Origin: Rhodospirillales bacterium
GTDB lineage: Bacteria > Pseudomonadota > Alphaproteobacteria > Rhodospirillales > JASLQF01
Assembly: GCA_030744625.1 (NCBI GenBank)
Contig: JASLQF010000027.1
Span: 62,001-126,000, forward strand
Direction of reading: 5' to 3'
DNA length: 64,000 nucleotides
Within the stretch, counting starts at the first letter, position 1. Every line of letters begins with the position of its first letter. A program made the translations under genes and the position numbers. Shown here piece after piece: positions 1-13,568 of this stretch. The notes under the pieces were generated by a model that was not told the DNA's origin, searched no databases, and saw only the letters and a program-made list of their open reading frames with translations.

Positions 1-1
1 G

Positions 2-1417
2 GCGCCGGTGCTCTGCGTCGGCGACGTCATGCTCGATCACTTCCGCTACGGCGAGGTCGAACGCATCTCGCCGGAGGCGCCGGTGCCCGTGCTGCGACTC
101 GAGGGCGAGGACACCATGCTGGGGGGCGCCGGCAACGTGGCGCGCAACCTGGCGGCACTCGGCGCCGATGTCGGTTTCGTGTCGGTGGCCGGCGATGACG
201 AGGATGGGGAACGGGTGCGCGCCCTGCTCGCCGACCAGGAAATCGGCGATTTCGTTCTCGTCGCCGACGCCGCGCGGCGCACGTCGACCAAGACCCGCTA
301 CCTGGCGGGCACCCAGCAGGTGCTGAGGGCGGACAGCGAAACCATCGCGCCGCTGGCTCCCGACATCCGCGCCAAGCTGCTGGCGGCGGCCGGCGAGGCC
401 CTGGAACGGTGCAAGGTGCTGGTACTCTCGGATTACGGCAAGGGGGTGCTGGAGGACGGCGTCGCCGGCGAGCTTATTGCCCGGGCGCGGGCCGCCGGGC
501 GCCCCGTCGTCGTCGATCCCAAGGGCACGGATTTCACGCGCTACCGCGAGGCCAGCGTACTGACCCCGAACCGCCGCGAGCTCGGCGAGGCGGCGCGCCT
601 GCCCACGGACGGCGATGACGACATCGTCGAGGCGGCGCGGCGTCTCGCCAAGTCGTGCGGGGTCGACGCCGTGCTCGTCACCCGCGGCGGCGACGGCATG
701 ACCCTGGTCGAGGCGGACGCCGGCTTCGTTCATCTGCCGGCCGAGGCGCGCGAAGTGTTCGACGTCTCGGGCGCTGGCGACACCGTGGCGGCGACCCTGG
801 CCGCGGCCCTGGCGGCGGGAGCCGACGTGGCACCGGCGGCGGCACTGGCCAACGTGGCCGCCGGTATCGTCGTCGGCAAGGTGGGGACGGCCGCCGCCTA
901 CGCCGACGACGTGATCGGCGCCCTCCACCATCAGGACCTTTCCAGCGCCGAGGCCAAGATCGCGGCGCGGCGGCCGGCCCTCGACCGTGTTCGGTCGTGG
1001 CGGCAACAGGGCCAGAAGATCGGCTTCACCAACGGTTGCTTCGATTTGCTGCACCCGGGACACGTGTCCCTCCTGGCCAAGGCCAAGGAGGCCTGCGACC
1101 GCCTGGTGGTGGGGTTGAACGGCGACGCTTCGGTGACGCGCCTCAAGGGCGCCGATCGCCCCATACAAACGGAAGCGGCGCGCGCCGCCGTCCTCGCCTC
1201 GCTGGCCAGCGTCGACATGGTGGTGATCTTCGCCGAGGACACCCCGATGGAAATCATCGAGGCCTTGCGTCCCGACCTCATGGTGAAGGGGGCGGACTAC
1301 GCGCCTGACGAAGTGGTGGGAGCCGACTACGTCGAATCCTATGGCGGGCGCGTCATGCTGGTCGAGCTCGAGCCCGGCTACTCCACCTCGGCCACCATCG
1401 CCCGCATGGCCAAGTAG
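2..1417 (+). CDS. hldE: Bifunctional heptose-7-phosphate kinase / heptose-1-phosphate adenylyltransferase, 5' partial
   Basis: Makes ADP-heptose for the LPS inner core in the cytoplasm, using one kinase and one nucleotidyltransferase domain. The N-terminal PfkB/ribokinase half (first ~315 residues) carries the glycine-rich VGDVMLD start and the DVSGAGDT signature near residue 252, whose Asp is the catalytic base in this family. The C-terminal half (from about residue 335) has the cytidylyltransferase-like motif NGCFDLLHPGH with its HxGH element. The reading frame is open back to base 2 and homologues begin a few residues earlier, so the true start lies outside the window; the GTG at position 8 is internal. 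The next gene begins 25 nt downstream on the same strand. Confidence 0.95.
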   Translation, partial: APVLCVGDVMLDHFRYGEVERISPEAPVPVLRLEGEDTMLGGAGNVARNLAALGADVGFVSVAGDDEDGERVRALLADQEIGDFVLVADAARRTSTKTRYLAGTQQVLRADSETIAPLAPDIRAKLLAAAGEALERCKVLVLSDYGKGVLEDGVAGELIARARAAGRPVVVDPKGTDFTRYREASVLTPNRRELGEAARLPTDGDDDIVEAARRLAKSCGVDAVLVTRGGDGMTLVEADAGFVHLPAEAREVFDVSGAGDTVAATLAAALAAGADVAPAAALANVAAGIVVGKVGTAAAYADDVIGALHHQDLSSAEAKIAARRPALDRVRSWRQQGQKIGFTNGCFDLLHPGHVSLLAKAKEACDRLVVGLNGDASVTRLKGADRPIQTEAARAAVLASLASVDMVVIFAEDTPMEIIEALRPDLMVKGADYAPDEVVGADYVESYGGRVMLVELEPGYSTSATIARMAK

Positions 1418-1442
1418 GCTCCGGACAGACGTCTAGCCATCC

Positions 1443-2639
1443 ATGCCGCGTCCCGATTCCCTGCCCGTCGCGGTGCTGCTGGCGGCGTTGTTCGCCTTAG
1501 GACCCCTTTCCACCGACATGTACCTGCCGGCGTTGCCGGCCATGTCGCGCTCCCTCGGCACCGGGGTCGGGCCGGTGCAACTGACCCTGAGCGTTTTCCT
1601 GGTCGGGTTCGCCGTCTCGCAACTGGTCATGGGGCCGCTTTCCGACCGCTTCGGACGGCGCCCGGTGCTCCTTGTCGGACTCGCCGTTTATCTGGTGGCC
1701 ACCCTGGCCTGCGTCTTCGCGCCGAGCATCGAGGCGCTGATCGCGGCGCGTTTTTTCCAATCCCTCGGCGCCTGTACCGGCGTCGTGCTGGGCCGCGCCG
1801 TGGTGCGCGACGTATACGGACGCGCCCGCACCGCCCGAATGCTCGCCTACATGAGCGCGGCCATGGCCGTGGCGCCCTTGGTGGCGCCCATCATTGGCGG
1901 CTACGTCGTGGTGTGGTTCGACTGGCGCGCCGTGTTCATGGTGCTTGCCGCCTTCGGCTTGACGATGCTTGTCCTGGTGGCGGCATTCCTGCGCGAGACC
2001 AACGAGCACCTGGACGTCCATGCGGCACGGCCGGGGCCGATGATCCGCAACTACGTGGCGCTATTCACGGTGCGCCGCTACGTCGGTTACATGCTCACCA
2101 ACGCCTTCGTCTACAGCGGCCTGTTCGCGTTCATCTCGGGCTCTCCGTTCGTGCTCATCGACTTCCTGGGCCTCGAGCCGCGGCTCTTCGGGCTCTCTTT
2201 CGCCACCATCATCGTCGGATACATGGCCGGCACCCTGACCGCCGGACGGCTGACGCTCGGGCTCGGCGTCGATACCATGGTGCTGTTGGGGAGCGTCGTG
2301 GCGCTGGCCTCGGGCGTGGCGGCCGGCATCCTGGCGTGGGCCGGCGCCGATCACGTCGCCGCCGTGGTGGCGCCCATGTTTTTCTACATGGTGGGCATGG
2401 GCATCGTCATGCCCAATTGCATGGCCGGCGCCATCGCCCCCTTTCCGGCCATGGCGGGCACCGTTTCGGCACTGCTCGGTTTCGTGCAGATGGGGCTGGC
2501 GGCCCTGGTCGGCGTGCTCGTTGGCCAATTCCACGACGGCACCCAGGCCCCCATGACCACGGCCATCGCCGCCATGGGGGTGTGTACCTTCGCCGGCTAT
2601 TTCATGCTGATCCGGCGCCGCCGCGAAGGTGTCGGCTAA
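1443..2639 (+). CDS. Bcr/CflA family multidrug efflux MFS transporter
   Basis: A 398-residue inner-membrane protein of the drug:H+ antiporter-1 type of the major facilitator superfamily, with about 12 predicted hydrophobic helices. The N-terminus PLSTDMYLPALPAM is characteristic of the Bcr/CflA branch. The cytoplasmic loop between helices 2 and 3 holds motif A (GPLSDRFGRRP, near residues 64-74), and helix 4 has the RFFQSLGACTG motif. It should export small toxic compounds; the substrate cannot be read from sequence. It starts 25 nt after hldE and may be co-transcribed. Its stop overlaps the stop of the convergent penicillin-binding protein gene by 4 nt, so no room remains for a separate terminator. 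Confidence 0.9.
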   Translation: MPRPDSLPVAVLLAALFALGPLSTDMYLPALPAMSRSLGTGVGPVQLTLSVFLVGFAVSQLVMGPLSDRFGRRPVLLVGLAVYLVATLACVFAPSIEALIAARFFQSLGACTGVVLGRAVVRDVYGRARTARMLAYMSAAMAVAPLVAPIIGGYVVVWFDWRAVFMVLAAFGLTMLVLVAAFLRETNEHLDVHAARPGPMIRNYVALFTVRRYVGYMLTNAFVYSGLFAFISGSPFVLIDFLGLEPRLFGLSFATIIVGYMAGTLTAGRLTLGLGVDTMVLLGSVVALASGVAAGILAWAGADHVAAVVAPMFFYMVGMGIVMPNCMAGAIAPFPAMAGTVSALLGFVQMGLAALVGVLVGQFHDGTQAPMTTAIAAMGVCTFAGYFMLIRRRREGVG

Positions 2640-4573
2640 CCCGCGTCGGAGGCGAAACGGGCGAGGACGCTCTCCCAGAAGCCTTGCTGGTCATCGTCGC
2701 CGGCGGCGGCGGACGTCCCGAGACCGGGAAGGGAGCGCGCCGACCAGCCCCGGTGCGCCGCCTTCATGACCCGGCGCCACAAACGGGCCGGCAGCCCGCC
2801 GCCGGTGACCCCCCGCATGGGGTGCCCGTCGTCGTTGCCGATCCACACCCCGCCGACGAGATCGGCGCTGTAGCCGACGAACCACGCGTCGCGGAAGTCT
2901 TGCGAGGTTCCCGTCTTGCCGGCGACGGGCCGGGCCAAGCGGGCGGCGCGCCCGGTGCCCGACGACACCGCCACCGACAGCATGTCGTTCATGGCGGCGA
3001 CCCGGGGGGCGGCGACGACGCGACCCAAGCCCGAACCGGCGCGGCGGTAGAGTACGCGCCCGGCGGCGTCGCTGATCTCTTCGATGGCGTAGGGAAGCAG
3101 ACCGAAGCCGCCATTGGCGAAGGGACCGTAGGCGGCGGTCAGTTCGAGCAGGCCGACCTCGGCGGCGCCAAGCGCCAGGCTCGGCGTCGTCGTCAGGCGG
3201 GCGCCGATGCCGAGGCGGCGCGCCGTCGCCGCGACGCGCTCGATTCCGGCTTTGCGGGCGACCCGCACCGCCGCCGTGTTGACCGAACGGGCCAGGGCCT
3301 GGCGCAGCGTCATGGGGCCCCGGTAACGCTTGTCGAAATTCCGCGGACTCCAGCCGGCCATCGTCACCGGCGCGTCCTCGATTATGGAGTCGGGCGTCAA
3401 ACCGGCCTCCAGGCCGGCCAGATAGACGAAGGGCTTGAACGCCGAGCCGGGCTGGCGGCGCGCCTGGGTGGCCCGGTTGAACTGGCTTGTGGCGTAATCG
3501 CGCCCGCCCACCATGGCGCGCACGGCGCCGTCGGGAGAGAGCACGACGAGGGCCGCCTCCGCAGCCCCGGCCCGCGTTCCCGGTCCTTCCAGCAGGGCGC
3601 CGACGGCGGCCTCGGCGGTGCGCTGCAGAGGCCCGTCCAGGGTCGTCTTCACCACCAGGTCGCGGTCGCCCGCGGAAATGTAGCCGCTCACCTGCTCCAG
3701 CACCCAGTCGACGAAATGGCGCCCCTGGCGCCGTGGGAGGCGGGCCGCCGGAATGGCGCCACCGCCACGCTTGGCGGTTGCCGCCTGGGCCGGCGTCAGC
3801 ACCCCCGCCGCCACCATGACGTCGAGCACGGCGCGGGCCCGGCGCGCCGCCAATCCAGGGTCGCGCGCCGGGCTGTAGCGGGACGGCGCCTTCAAGAGCC
3901 CGGCCAGCAGGGCCGCCTGGTAGGTGGTGACGCGACGCGCCGACTTGCCGAAATAGCGGCGCGCCGCGGCCTCGACCCCGTACGTTCCGGCACCGAGATA
4001 GACCCGGTTCAGGTAAACGGTGAGGATCTGGTCCTTGGTCAGCCGGTGTTCCAGCCAGAGCGCCAGCAACAGCTCCTGGACCTTGCGTTTCAGGGTGCGT
4101 TGGGGGGTCAGGAACAGGTTCTTGGCGACCTGCTGGGTGATGGTGCTGCCCCCCTGCACGATGCGCCCGGCCTTGGCGTTGGCCACGGCGGCGCGCGCCA
4201 AACCGATTAAATCGATTCCGAAATGATTGTAGAAACGCCGGTCCTCCATGCTGAGCACCGCCGCCGGCAACGCGGGCGGCAACTCACCGAGGCGCACCGG
4301 CACCCCATAGAGGTCGCCGACGGCGGCCAGCTCGCGGCCGTCGGCGGCGAGAAGCCGCACCGTCGGAGCGCGGCCGCGGGCCAGGGCGCCCTCGATGTCG
4401 GGCAGATCGAGGGCGTACCAGGCGACGAGGCCACCCAACGCGATGACGCCCCACACCGCCACCACCGCCGCCCCATAGGCGAGGCGCCGCACCCCGCGCC
4501 CCAATTGGGAGCGCCGGTGGAAGATGGGGGCCTCGCGCGGAGGCAGGGATTTGGTCGGCCTGCTTTTCGCCAT
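2636..4573 (-). CDS. Class A penicillin-binding protein, PBP1A/1C-type (transglycosylase-transpeptidase)
   Basis: A 645-residue bifunctional peptidoglycan synthase anchored in the inner membrane and acting in the periplasm. It has a basic cytoplasmic tail, one membrane segment at about 31-54, a GT51 transglycosylase domain (catalytic Glu110 in SMEDRRFYNHFGID, then GGSTITQQ at 141-148), and a transpeptidase domain with SAFK (377-380), SVN (430-432) and KTGT (553-556). All catalytic motifs are intact. It is shorter than the ~800-residue E. coli PBP1A and lacks the OB-like insertion, resembling the short PBP1A/2D proteins common in alphaproteobacteria. The start is supported by the basic tail typical of the family. 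It lies downstream of gyrB on the same strand with a 175-nt gap. Confidence 0.92.
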   Translation of the reverse strand: MAKSRPTKSLPPREAPIFHRRSQLGRGVRRLAYGAAVVAVWGVIALGGLVAWYALDLPDIEGALARGRAPTVRLLAADGRELAAVGDLYGVPVRLGELPPALPAAVLSMEDRRFYNHFGIDLIGLARAAVANAKAGRIVQGGSTITQQVAKNLFLTPQRTLKRKVQELLLALWLEHRLTKDQILTVYLNRVYLGAGTYGVEAAARRYFGKSARRVTTYQAALLAGLLKAPSRYSPARDPGLAARRARAVLDVMVAAGVLTPAQAATAKRGGGAIPAARLPRRQGRHFVDWVLEQVSGYISAGDRDLVVKTTLDGPLQRTAEAAVGALLEGPGTRAGAAEAALVVLSPDGAVRAMVGGRDYATSQFNRATQARRQPGSAFKPFVYLAGLEAGLTPDSIIEDAPVTMAGWSPRNFDKRYRGPMTLRQALARSVNTAAVRVARKAGIERVAATARRLGIGARLTTTPSLALGAAEVGLLELTAAYGPFANGGFGLLPYAIEEISDAAGRVLYRRAGSGLGRVVAAPRVAAMNDMLSVAVSSGTGRAARLARPVAGKTGTSQDFRDAWFVGYSADLVGGVWIGNDDGHPMRGVTGGGLPARLWRRVMKAAHRGWSARSLPGLGTSAAAGDDDQQGFWESVLARFASDAG

Positions 4574-4748
4574 GAGAACGGATTCTCAAAGACTTACCGT
4601 TAGGATTGGGTTAACGAGATGAGGAAACCCGTGTATCCGATTTATCGTAGACGACAAAATGCGTGCGGGCAGGAATATGGAGAGAGGATGAATGAACGAT
4701 GGCCGAGGAAGCGATCGGCTGGGCGCTCTCTTCGGCGAATCAGGACTC

Positions 4749-8585
<3,837 letters not shown>

Positions 8586-8589
<4 letters not shown>

Positions 8590-9704
8590 ACGCGCATGGG
8601 CATGAGCACGTAGAGAGCGCTGGCGTCGTCCACCTCGCGCACGATGGTGGGCGAGGTGGCGTCGGCCATGACGAATTGCGCGGTGTCGCCCTCGATCTGC
8701 TGGGTGACATCGAGCAGATAGCGGGAATTGAATCCGATCTCCAAGGACTCTGCGCCATAGGAAGCCTCGAGCTCCTCGGTGGCGCTGCCGGCATCGGGGC
8801 TGCTCGCCGACAAGATCAGCGCCCCGGCGCTGAGCGACAGCTTCACGGCCCGCGATTTCTCGCTGGAAATGGCCGAGACCCGATCCACCGCGTCGGCGAA
8901 TTGCTTGCGGTCCACTTCCATGACCTTGTCGTTGTCGGTCGGGATCACCCGTTGGTAGTCGGGAAAGGTGCCGTCGATCAGCTTGGACGTGAGCACGCCG
9001 TCGTCGAACCCGAAGCGGATCTTGGTGTCGGAAAGGGCGACCGAGATTTCCGCCTCGGTCTCGTCGATGAGCTTGCGCAATTCGCCGACCGCCTTGCGCG
9101 GCACGATGACGCCGGGCATGCCCGAGGCCCCCTCGGGCAAGGGAATCTCGACGCTCGCCAAGCGGTGGCCGTCGGTGGCCACGGCGCGCAACACCTGGAC
9201 ACCGTTGTTTTCGGCGGAGTGCAGGTAGATGCCGTTCAGGTAATAGCGTGTCTCCTCGGTGGAGATCGCGAAGCGGGTGTGATCGATGATGCCGCGGAGC
9301 TCCGCCGCCGGAAGTATGAAGGCGTACGGCAGCTCCCCCTCCGCCATCACCGGAAAATCCTGGGTCGGCAGCGCCGCCAGGGAAAACCGCGAGCGCCCGG
9401 AGCGCAACACGACCTTTCCATCGTCGCCGTCGCTGTCCAGTTCCACCTGCGCGCCCTCGGGCAGCTTGCGCACGATTTCATAGAGCGTGTGCGCCGACGC
9501 CGTCGTCGCCCCCTTCCCGGCGACCTCGGCGGGCGTCGTCTCGACGATGTCAAGATCCATGTCGGTGGCGTTCAGGCTGAGGCCGCCGTCCGAAACCTCG
9601 ATCTTGACGTTGGAGAGTATGGGAATGGTGTTGCGCCGCTCCACCACGCTTTGCACATGCCCCAGGGACTTCAGCAAGGCGGCTCGTTCGATGGTGAATT
9701 TCAT
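8586..9704 (-). CDS. dnaN: DNA polymerase III beta sliding clamp
   Basis: Ring-shaped processivity clamp for DNA polymerase III. Its 372 residues match the family length, with three repeated clamp domains. It starts MKFTIERAALLKSL and ends with the conserved ALYVLMPMRV, the last residues contributing to the partner-binding pocket. It lies 209 nt downstream of dnaA, and its stop overlaps the start of recF. A consensus -10 hexamer about 110 nt upstream suggests it also has its own promoter. Confidence 0.97.
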
Positions 9705-9816
9705 GGTTGACTATACGTCCTGATCCAGTGCCGCCGGTGGCACTACGCCCGCCCTTTCGGGCCCCCGTTGAGCGGCGGCAAGAGGGAACGAGGACCGGTT
9801 CCGCGAAGCGTCCGGC

Positions 9817-9844
9817 ATTATAGCAAAAGTCCTTGGAATCCGAA
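9817..9844 (-). promoter_or_regulatory. Candidate dnaN promoter
   Basis: On the minus strand there is a perfect TATAAT (9817-9822) with a weak TTCGGA -35 (9839-9844) at 16 bp. The implied leader is about 105 nt. It contains a small GCCC-GAAA-GGGC hairpin near 9749-9760. The -10 match is strong and the -35 poor, so the call rests mainly on the -10 and on the dnaA-dnaN gap. Confidence 0.45.
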
Positions 9845-9913
9845 GCGATTTCCGCATCGGCGCGCCCCCCCCATTGCGGTCCGCGATGGCATCCCGGCGG
9901 CCCTGGGGGACGG

Positions 9914-11323
9914 TCACCCCTCCAGCATGCGGCGCAGGAGATCCACGTCTTCGGCGAAGTTCGAATCGTGTTCGCGCAGCTCGTCGACCTTGCGCACGGC
10001 GTGCATGACGGTGGTGTGGTCGCGTCCACCGAACTTGCGTCCGATTTCGGGCAGGGAGCGCGCCGTCAGTTGCTTCGACAGGTACATGGCGACCTGTCGC
10101 GGCCGGGCCACGGAGCGGGCGCGCCGCGCCGAATGCATGTCGGAGATGCGGATGTTGAAGTGCTCGGCGACGCGCTTCTGGATTTCCTCGATGGTGACGC
10201 GGCGGTCGTGGGCGCGCAAAAGGTCGTGCAGGACCTCCTGGGTGGTTTCCAGGGAAACTTCCCGGCCCACGAGTTCGGCGTGGGCGACCACCCGGTTGAG
10301 CGCGCCTTCCAGCTCGCGGACGTTCGAGGTGATCTTGTGGGCAAGGAATTCCATGATCTTGCGCGGCACCTCGACGCCCAGCTGCTCGGCCTTGGAATGC
10401 AAAATGCCGAGCCTGAGTTCGTAGGTGGTGGCATGGATGTCGGCGACCAACCCGCAGTTGAGACGCGACTTCAGGCGTTCTTCCATGCCCTCGAGGTCGG
10501 AGGGCGACTTGTCCGCCGAGATCACGATCTGGCGGCCCTGGTCGACCAGGGAGTTGAAGGTGTGGAAGAATTCCTCCTGGGTCGACTCCTTGCCGCTAAT
10601 GAACTGGACGTCGTCGATCATCAGAACCGTGACCGAGCGGAACTGTTCCTTGAAATCCACCGTATTGTGCTCACGCAACGCCCGCACGAACCGGTACATG
10701 AACTTCTCGGCCGTAAGATAGATTACGGTGCGCTTGGGATCGCGCCGGCGAATGTTCCAGGCGATGGCGTGCATGAGGTGGGTCTTGCCGAGCCCGACGC
10801 CGCCATAGAGGAATAGAGGGTTGAAGGGTGGCGTCTCGGCCTCGGCGATGCGCCGCGCCGCGGCATAGGCGAACTCGTTGGGCTTGCCGACGACGAAACG
10901 GTCGAATGTGCAGCGCGGATCGAGCGGCGCGCTGATCCGCTGGGAGTCGGAAAATGCAACGACAACGGGCGCCGCGGCGGCGGCCGGGCTGACTGACGCC
11001 GGCGTTTCGGTTTCGGCGGGGGTCGGGTCGTCCACGTCTTCGGCCGGCGCCGGATAGTCCGACTGGATGAAGATGTCGACGGCGCGCACCGCGGGCTCTT
11101 CGCCGAGCCACAAATCCTTGAGGCGCTCGGCATAATGGGCGACCACCCAGTCCCGCATGAAACGGGTGGGAACCGATATGCGGACGACGCCGTCAAGGAC
11201 CTCGCGAACGGTCATCGGTTTCAGCCAGCTCTGGAATGCGGGCTCGCCGATCTCCGGTCGAATACGATCGCAGATCCGCTCCCATTGCACGTGCATGCGA
11301 CCGTCACCGGTATCGTCTGTCAT
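9914..11323 (-). CDS. dnaA: Chromosomal replication initiator protein DnaA
   Basis: AAA+ initiator that binds and opens the origin. From the ATG at 11323 it has 469 residues. Domain I starts HVQWERICDRIRPEIG, followed by a Pro/Ala-rich linker. The AAA+ domain has Walker A GGVGLGKT near 174-181 and Walker B VLMIDDVQFI. Domain IV holds the DnaA signature GRDHTTVMHAVRKV, which contacts DnaA boxes. The frame stays open upstream to 11401, but that 26-residue extension is basic, unlike DnaA, so the later ATG (MTDDTGDGRM) is preferred even though its ribosome-binding site is weak. It lies between rpsT and dnaN, as in many alphaproteobacteria. Confidence 0.96.
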   Translation of the reverse strand: MTDDTGDGRMHVQWERICDRIRPEIGEPAFQSWLKPMTVREVLDGVVRISVPTRFMRDWVVAHYAERLKDLWLGEEPAVRAVDIFIQSDYPAPAEDVDDPTPAETETPASVSPAAAAAPVVVAFSDSQRISAPLDPRCTFDRFVVGKPNEFAYAAARRIAEAETPPFNPLFLYGGVGLGKTHLMHAIAWNIRRRDPKRTVIYLTAEKFMYRFVRALREHNTVDFKEQFRSVTVLMIDDVQFISGKESTQEEFFHTFNSLVDQGRQIVISADKSPSDLEGMEERLKSRLNCGLVADIHATTYELRLGILHSKAEQLGVEVPRKIMEFLAHKITSNVRELEGALNRVVAHAELVGREVSLETTQEVLHDLLRAHDRRVTIEEIQKRVAEHFNIRISDMHSARRARSVARPRQVAMYLSKQLTARSLPEIGRKFGGRDHTTVMHAVRKVDELREHDSNFAEDVDLLRRMLEG

Positions 11324-11938
11324 CCCAGTTTGCCCCCACGCTGGTTTTCCGACCCGGCGCGACTTGACAAAAAACCTCTCGCTCGAAGGGCGAAATCCCA
11401 ACGCGAGTCGAACACCCCGGCGGGCACGGCATCGAACGCTAGCTGGAGACGCCGAAATCGCCTTTCGAGGCGCTCGGCGCCGACGCCGTTGGTGTCTGTA
11501 CTCGCGAAATTCGGACCATCGGCCGGATCATCGGCATATCGATCTCTCGAAACAAAAGACCCGATCCCCGGCGACGGATATCCCCCTTGAACGAGAACAC
11601 TCCCTTAGTAAATTTTCAAAGACGATTATTCAAAAATATAAAACAATATTCGCCAATACCTTTGCGATAGGACATAGGCACAGTGTTCACACAACGTACA
11701 CAGATCACATTCTTGATTTTACTTAAGTTGCCAGATCGGTGTCACGCCATCGGCCCGCCGCACGCCACGCTTTGGAATCTACAGGGCGGCGTTCGAGCTT
11801 TCAACGTGACCGAATGGAGAACGTCAAAAATAAACAACTTGACAATGAGGGGATTTTGATTCGCCTGCAACCGATGCGGGAACAGTGACGTCCGGCACAC
11901 CTTTGAGCGCCGACCCCCTGGTCGGCACCCCGGATTCC
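11324..11938. other. 615-bp non-coding gap upstream of dnaA with an AT-rich core
   Basis: The longest gene-free stretch in the window. Bases 11600-11730 are strikingly AT-rich for this genome (runs such as caaaaatataaaacaatatt) and 11821-11862 is a second AT-rich patch. They probably hold the dnaA promoter, but no confident -35/-10 pair could be fixed. A 7-bp-arm hairpin, GCCGACC-AGGG-GGTCGGC on the minus strand (11909-11926), lies just after the rpsT stop and could terminate rpsT, although no U-tract follows. I found no cluster of consensus DnaA boxes (TTATNCACA), so an origin is not called. No convincing ORF is present. Confidence 0.6.
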
Positions 11939-12205
11939 CTAGGCCGCGAGGGCCTTGATCCGGGCCGACAGGCGCGACAGACGGCGCGCCGCCGTGTTGC
12001 GATGGGTGACGCCCTTGCCGACTCCGCTCATCAGTGCCGGCTCGGCGGCCCGAAAGGCGGCCGTGGCTTTTTCCCGGTCGCCGCTGGCGATGGCCTCTTC
12101 GACCTTCCGCAACAAGGTGCGGATGCGGCCGACTCGCCTACGGTTTACGAGGGTGCGTCGCTTGGTTTGGCGGACGCGCTTTTTTGCCGACTTGATATTG
12201 GCCAT
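11939..12205 (-). CDS. rpsT: 30S ribosomal protein S20
   Basis: Primary 16S rRNA-binding protein of the small subunit: 88 residues, Lys/Arg-rich, largely helical, with the signature start [17 protein letters not shown] and the conserved [13 protein letters not shown] segment. AGGAAGG lies a few bases before the ATG, and a near-consensus sigma70-type promoter lies about 45 nt upstream. It stands alone upstream of dnaA on the same strand, the usual arrangement in this class. Confidence 0.97.
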   Translation of the reverse strand: MANIKSAKKRVRQTKRRTLVNRRRVGRIRTLLRKVEEAIASGDREKATAAFRAAEPALMSGVGKGVTHRNTAARRLSRLSARIKALAA

Positions 12206-12247
12206 TGGCCTTCCTGAAAAGGTGTGGTTCTTGCCGAAGGAGGCTGG

Positions 12248-12276
12248 CTTATAATGCTGACGCCACGGGCCGTCAA
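12248..12276 (-). promoter_or_regulatory. rpsT promoter
   Basis: On the minus strand TTGACG (12271-12276) and TATAAG (12248-12253) are separated by exactly 17 bp, both one mismatch from the housekeeping consensus. Transcription would start about 35 nt before the rpsT ATG. It is one of the clearest promoters in the window, as expected for a ribosomal protein gene. Confidence 0.75.
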
Positions 12277-12319
12277 CCCTGACCGGGGGCGCCTCCGATC
12301 ATCGCCGGCACCGGCACCG

Positions 12320-13096
12320 TCATTCATTTTTGAAGTCCGGCCGGCGCTTCTCGACGAAGGCGGCCATGCCCTCTTTCTGGTCCGCGGTGGCGAAGGACGC
12401 GTGGAAAAGGCGGCGCTCGAAACGGATGCCCTCGGTCAAGGGCGTCTCGTAGGCGTAATTGATGGCTTCCTTGACCATGTAGGCGATGGGCAGCGACATC
12501 TTGGCGATGGTGTCGGCCGTCTTGATGGCCTCGTCGAGCAGGTCGGCGGCGGGCACGATTCGGCTGACCAGGCCGACGCGCTCCGCTTCCTCGGCGTCCA
12601 TCATGCGCCCCGTCAGGCACATCTCCATGGCCTTCGACTTGCCGACCTGGCGGATCAGGCGCTGGGTGCCGCCGCTTCCGGGTATGGTGCCGATGGTGAT
12701 CTCGGGCTGGCCGAAGCGGGCGTTTTCGGCGGCCAGAATGACATCGCACATCATGGCGATCTCGCATCCGCCGCCCAACGCGTAGCCGGCGACGGCGGCG
12801 ATGGTCGGCTTGCGGCATTCAGCGGTCCGCCCCCAGTCCTTGGTGATGAAGTCCTCGAGGTAGGCATCCATGAAAGTTTTTTCCCGCATGTCCTTGATGT
12901 CGGCGCCGGCGGCAAAGGCCTTGTCGCTTCCGGCGAGCACGATGGCGCCGACGCCGTCGTCGGCCTCGAACTCGTCCAACGCCCGCGCCAGTTCCGACAT
13001 CAACTCCGGGTTGAGGGCGTTCATGGCCTTCGGACGGTTGAGGGTGATCAGGCCGACGCGGCCACGCTTTTCGGCAATGATGTTCTCGTAAGCCAT
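12320..13096 (-). CDS. Enoyl-CoA hydratase
   Basis: Hydrates trans-2-enoyl-CoA in fatty acid beta-oxidation; a cytoplasmic crotonase-fold protein of 258 residues. The two catalytic glutamates known from rat mitochondrial enoyl-CoA hydratase are both present, in [11 protein letters not shown] and FGQPEITIG, together with the oxyanion-hole segments and the long match [12 protein letters not shown]. The start is fixed by an AGGAGG ribosome-binding site 6 nt before the ATG of [12 protein letters not shown]; the frame continues upstream but without family similarity. It lies 23 nt after the small secreted-protein gene on the same strand and may be co-transcribed with mutM. Substrate chain-length preference cannot be read from sequence. 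Confidence 0.93.
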   Translation of the reverse strand: MAYENIIAEKRGRVGLITLNRPKAMNALNPELMSELARALDEFEADDGVGAIVLAGSDKAFAAGADIKDMREKTFMDAYLEDFITKDWGRTAECRKPTIAAVAGYALGGGCEIAMMCDVILAAENARFGQPEITIGTIPGSGGTQRLIRQVGKSKAMEMCLTGRMMDAEEAERVGLVSRIVPAADLLDEAIKTADTIAKMSLPIAYMVKEAINYAYETPLTEGIRFERRLFHASFATADQKEGMAAFVEKRRPDFKNE

Positions 13097-13119
13097 CGGG
13101 GTCCTCCTGCGGGAGCGGG

Positions 13120-13551
13120 TTATCGGCGGTTGCCGCCGGTTGGATCGGGAGAAAGCGCGAAACGGACCGTCAGGGCCGCCGCGCCTTTCTGCGACGGTTG
13201 GTTTTCGGTGAACTCCAGCCTCAATATCTCGCCTTCCCGGCTGTAGCGCGCCGCCTCCTCCATCGTCCACCCCAATTGGGGGAGGGTCGCGGCGTAGAAC
13301 GCCAGCACCTGGGCCCGCGTCACGGCACCCGACGCGAACGCCTCGACGATGCGCCCGGCGGGGGTATCGAACACCATGCCGCCGTCGGCGCTTTCATTGA
13401 GACGGGGCATCAGCGGCAGATCCTCCATGCCGCTCAGGAAGCCGCCGCCCTCGCCGGCCGCCGCCGGCGCCCACCACGGCCCGGCGGCAACGGCGAGGAT
13501 GACGGCGAGGGTGACGGCGATGGCGCGGGCGCGGCGTTTCCGGCAACTCAT
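13120..13551 (-). CDS. Small secreted or membrane-anchored protein of unknown function
   Basis: A 143-residue protein that I do not recognise by name. The N-terminus is typical of a signal peptide: a basic start ([11 protein letters not shown]), a hydrophobic stretch at about 11-31 and small residues before GEGGGF. The mature part begins with a [16 protein letters not shown] segment and continues with a predicted alpha/beta region containing [13 protein letters not shown], which resembles the folded part of periplasmic lipoproteins. It is sandwiched between mutM (17 nt away) and the enoyl-CoA hydratase, so it probably belongs to that transcript. No catalytic motif is visible. Confidence 0.75.
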   Translation of the reverse strand: MSCRKRRARAIAVTLAVILAVAAGPWWAPAAAGEGGGFLSGMEDLPLMPRLNESADGGMVFDTPAGRIVEAFASGAVTRAQVLAFYAATLPQLGWTMEEAARYSREGEILRLEFTENQPSQKGAAALTVRFALSPDPTGGNRR

Positions 13552-13568
13552 GGGACCCCGCTATTACC

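Noticed and set aside
11324-11938. Replication origin beside dnaA
   Set aside because: No cluster of consensus DnaA boxes was visible, and in alphaproteobacteria the origin is often elsewhere. GC-skew of the whole chromosome would decide.
11402-11938. Enrichment of GANTC methylation sites upstream of dnaA
   Set aside because: About four sites are seen where two are expected by chance; too few to support a CcrM control claim.
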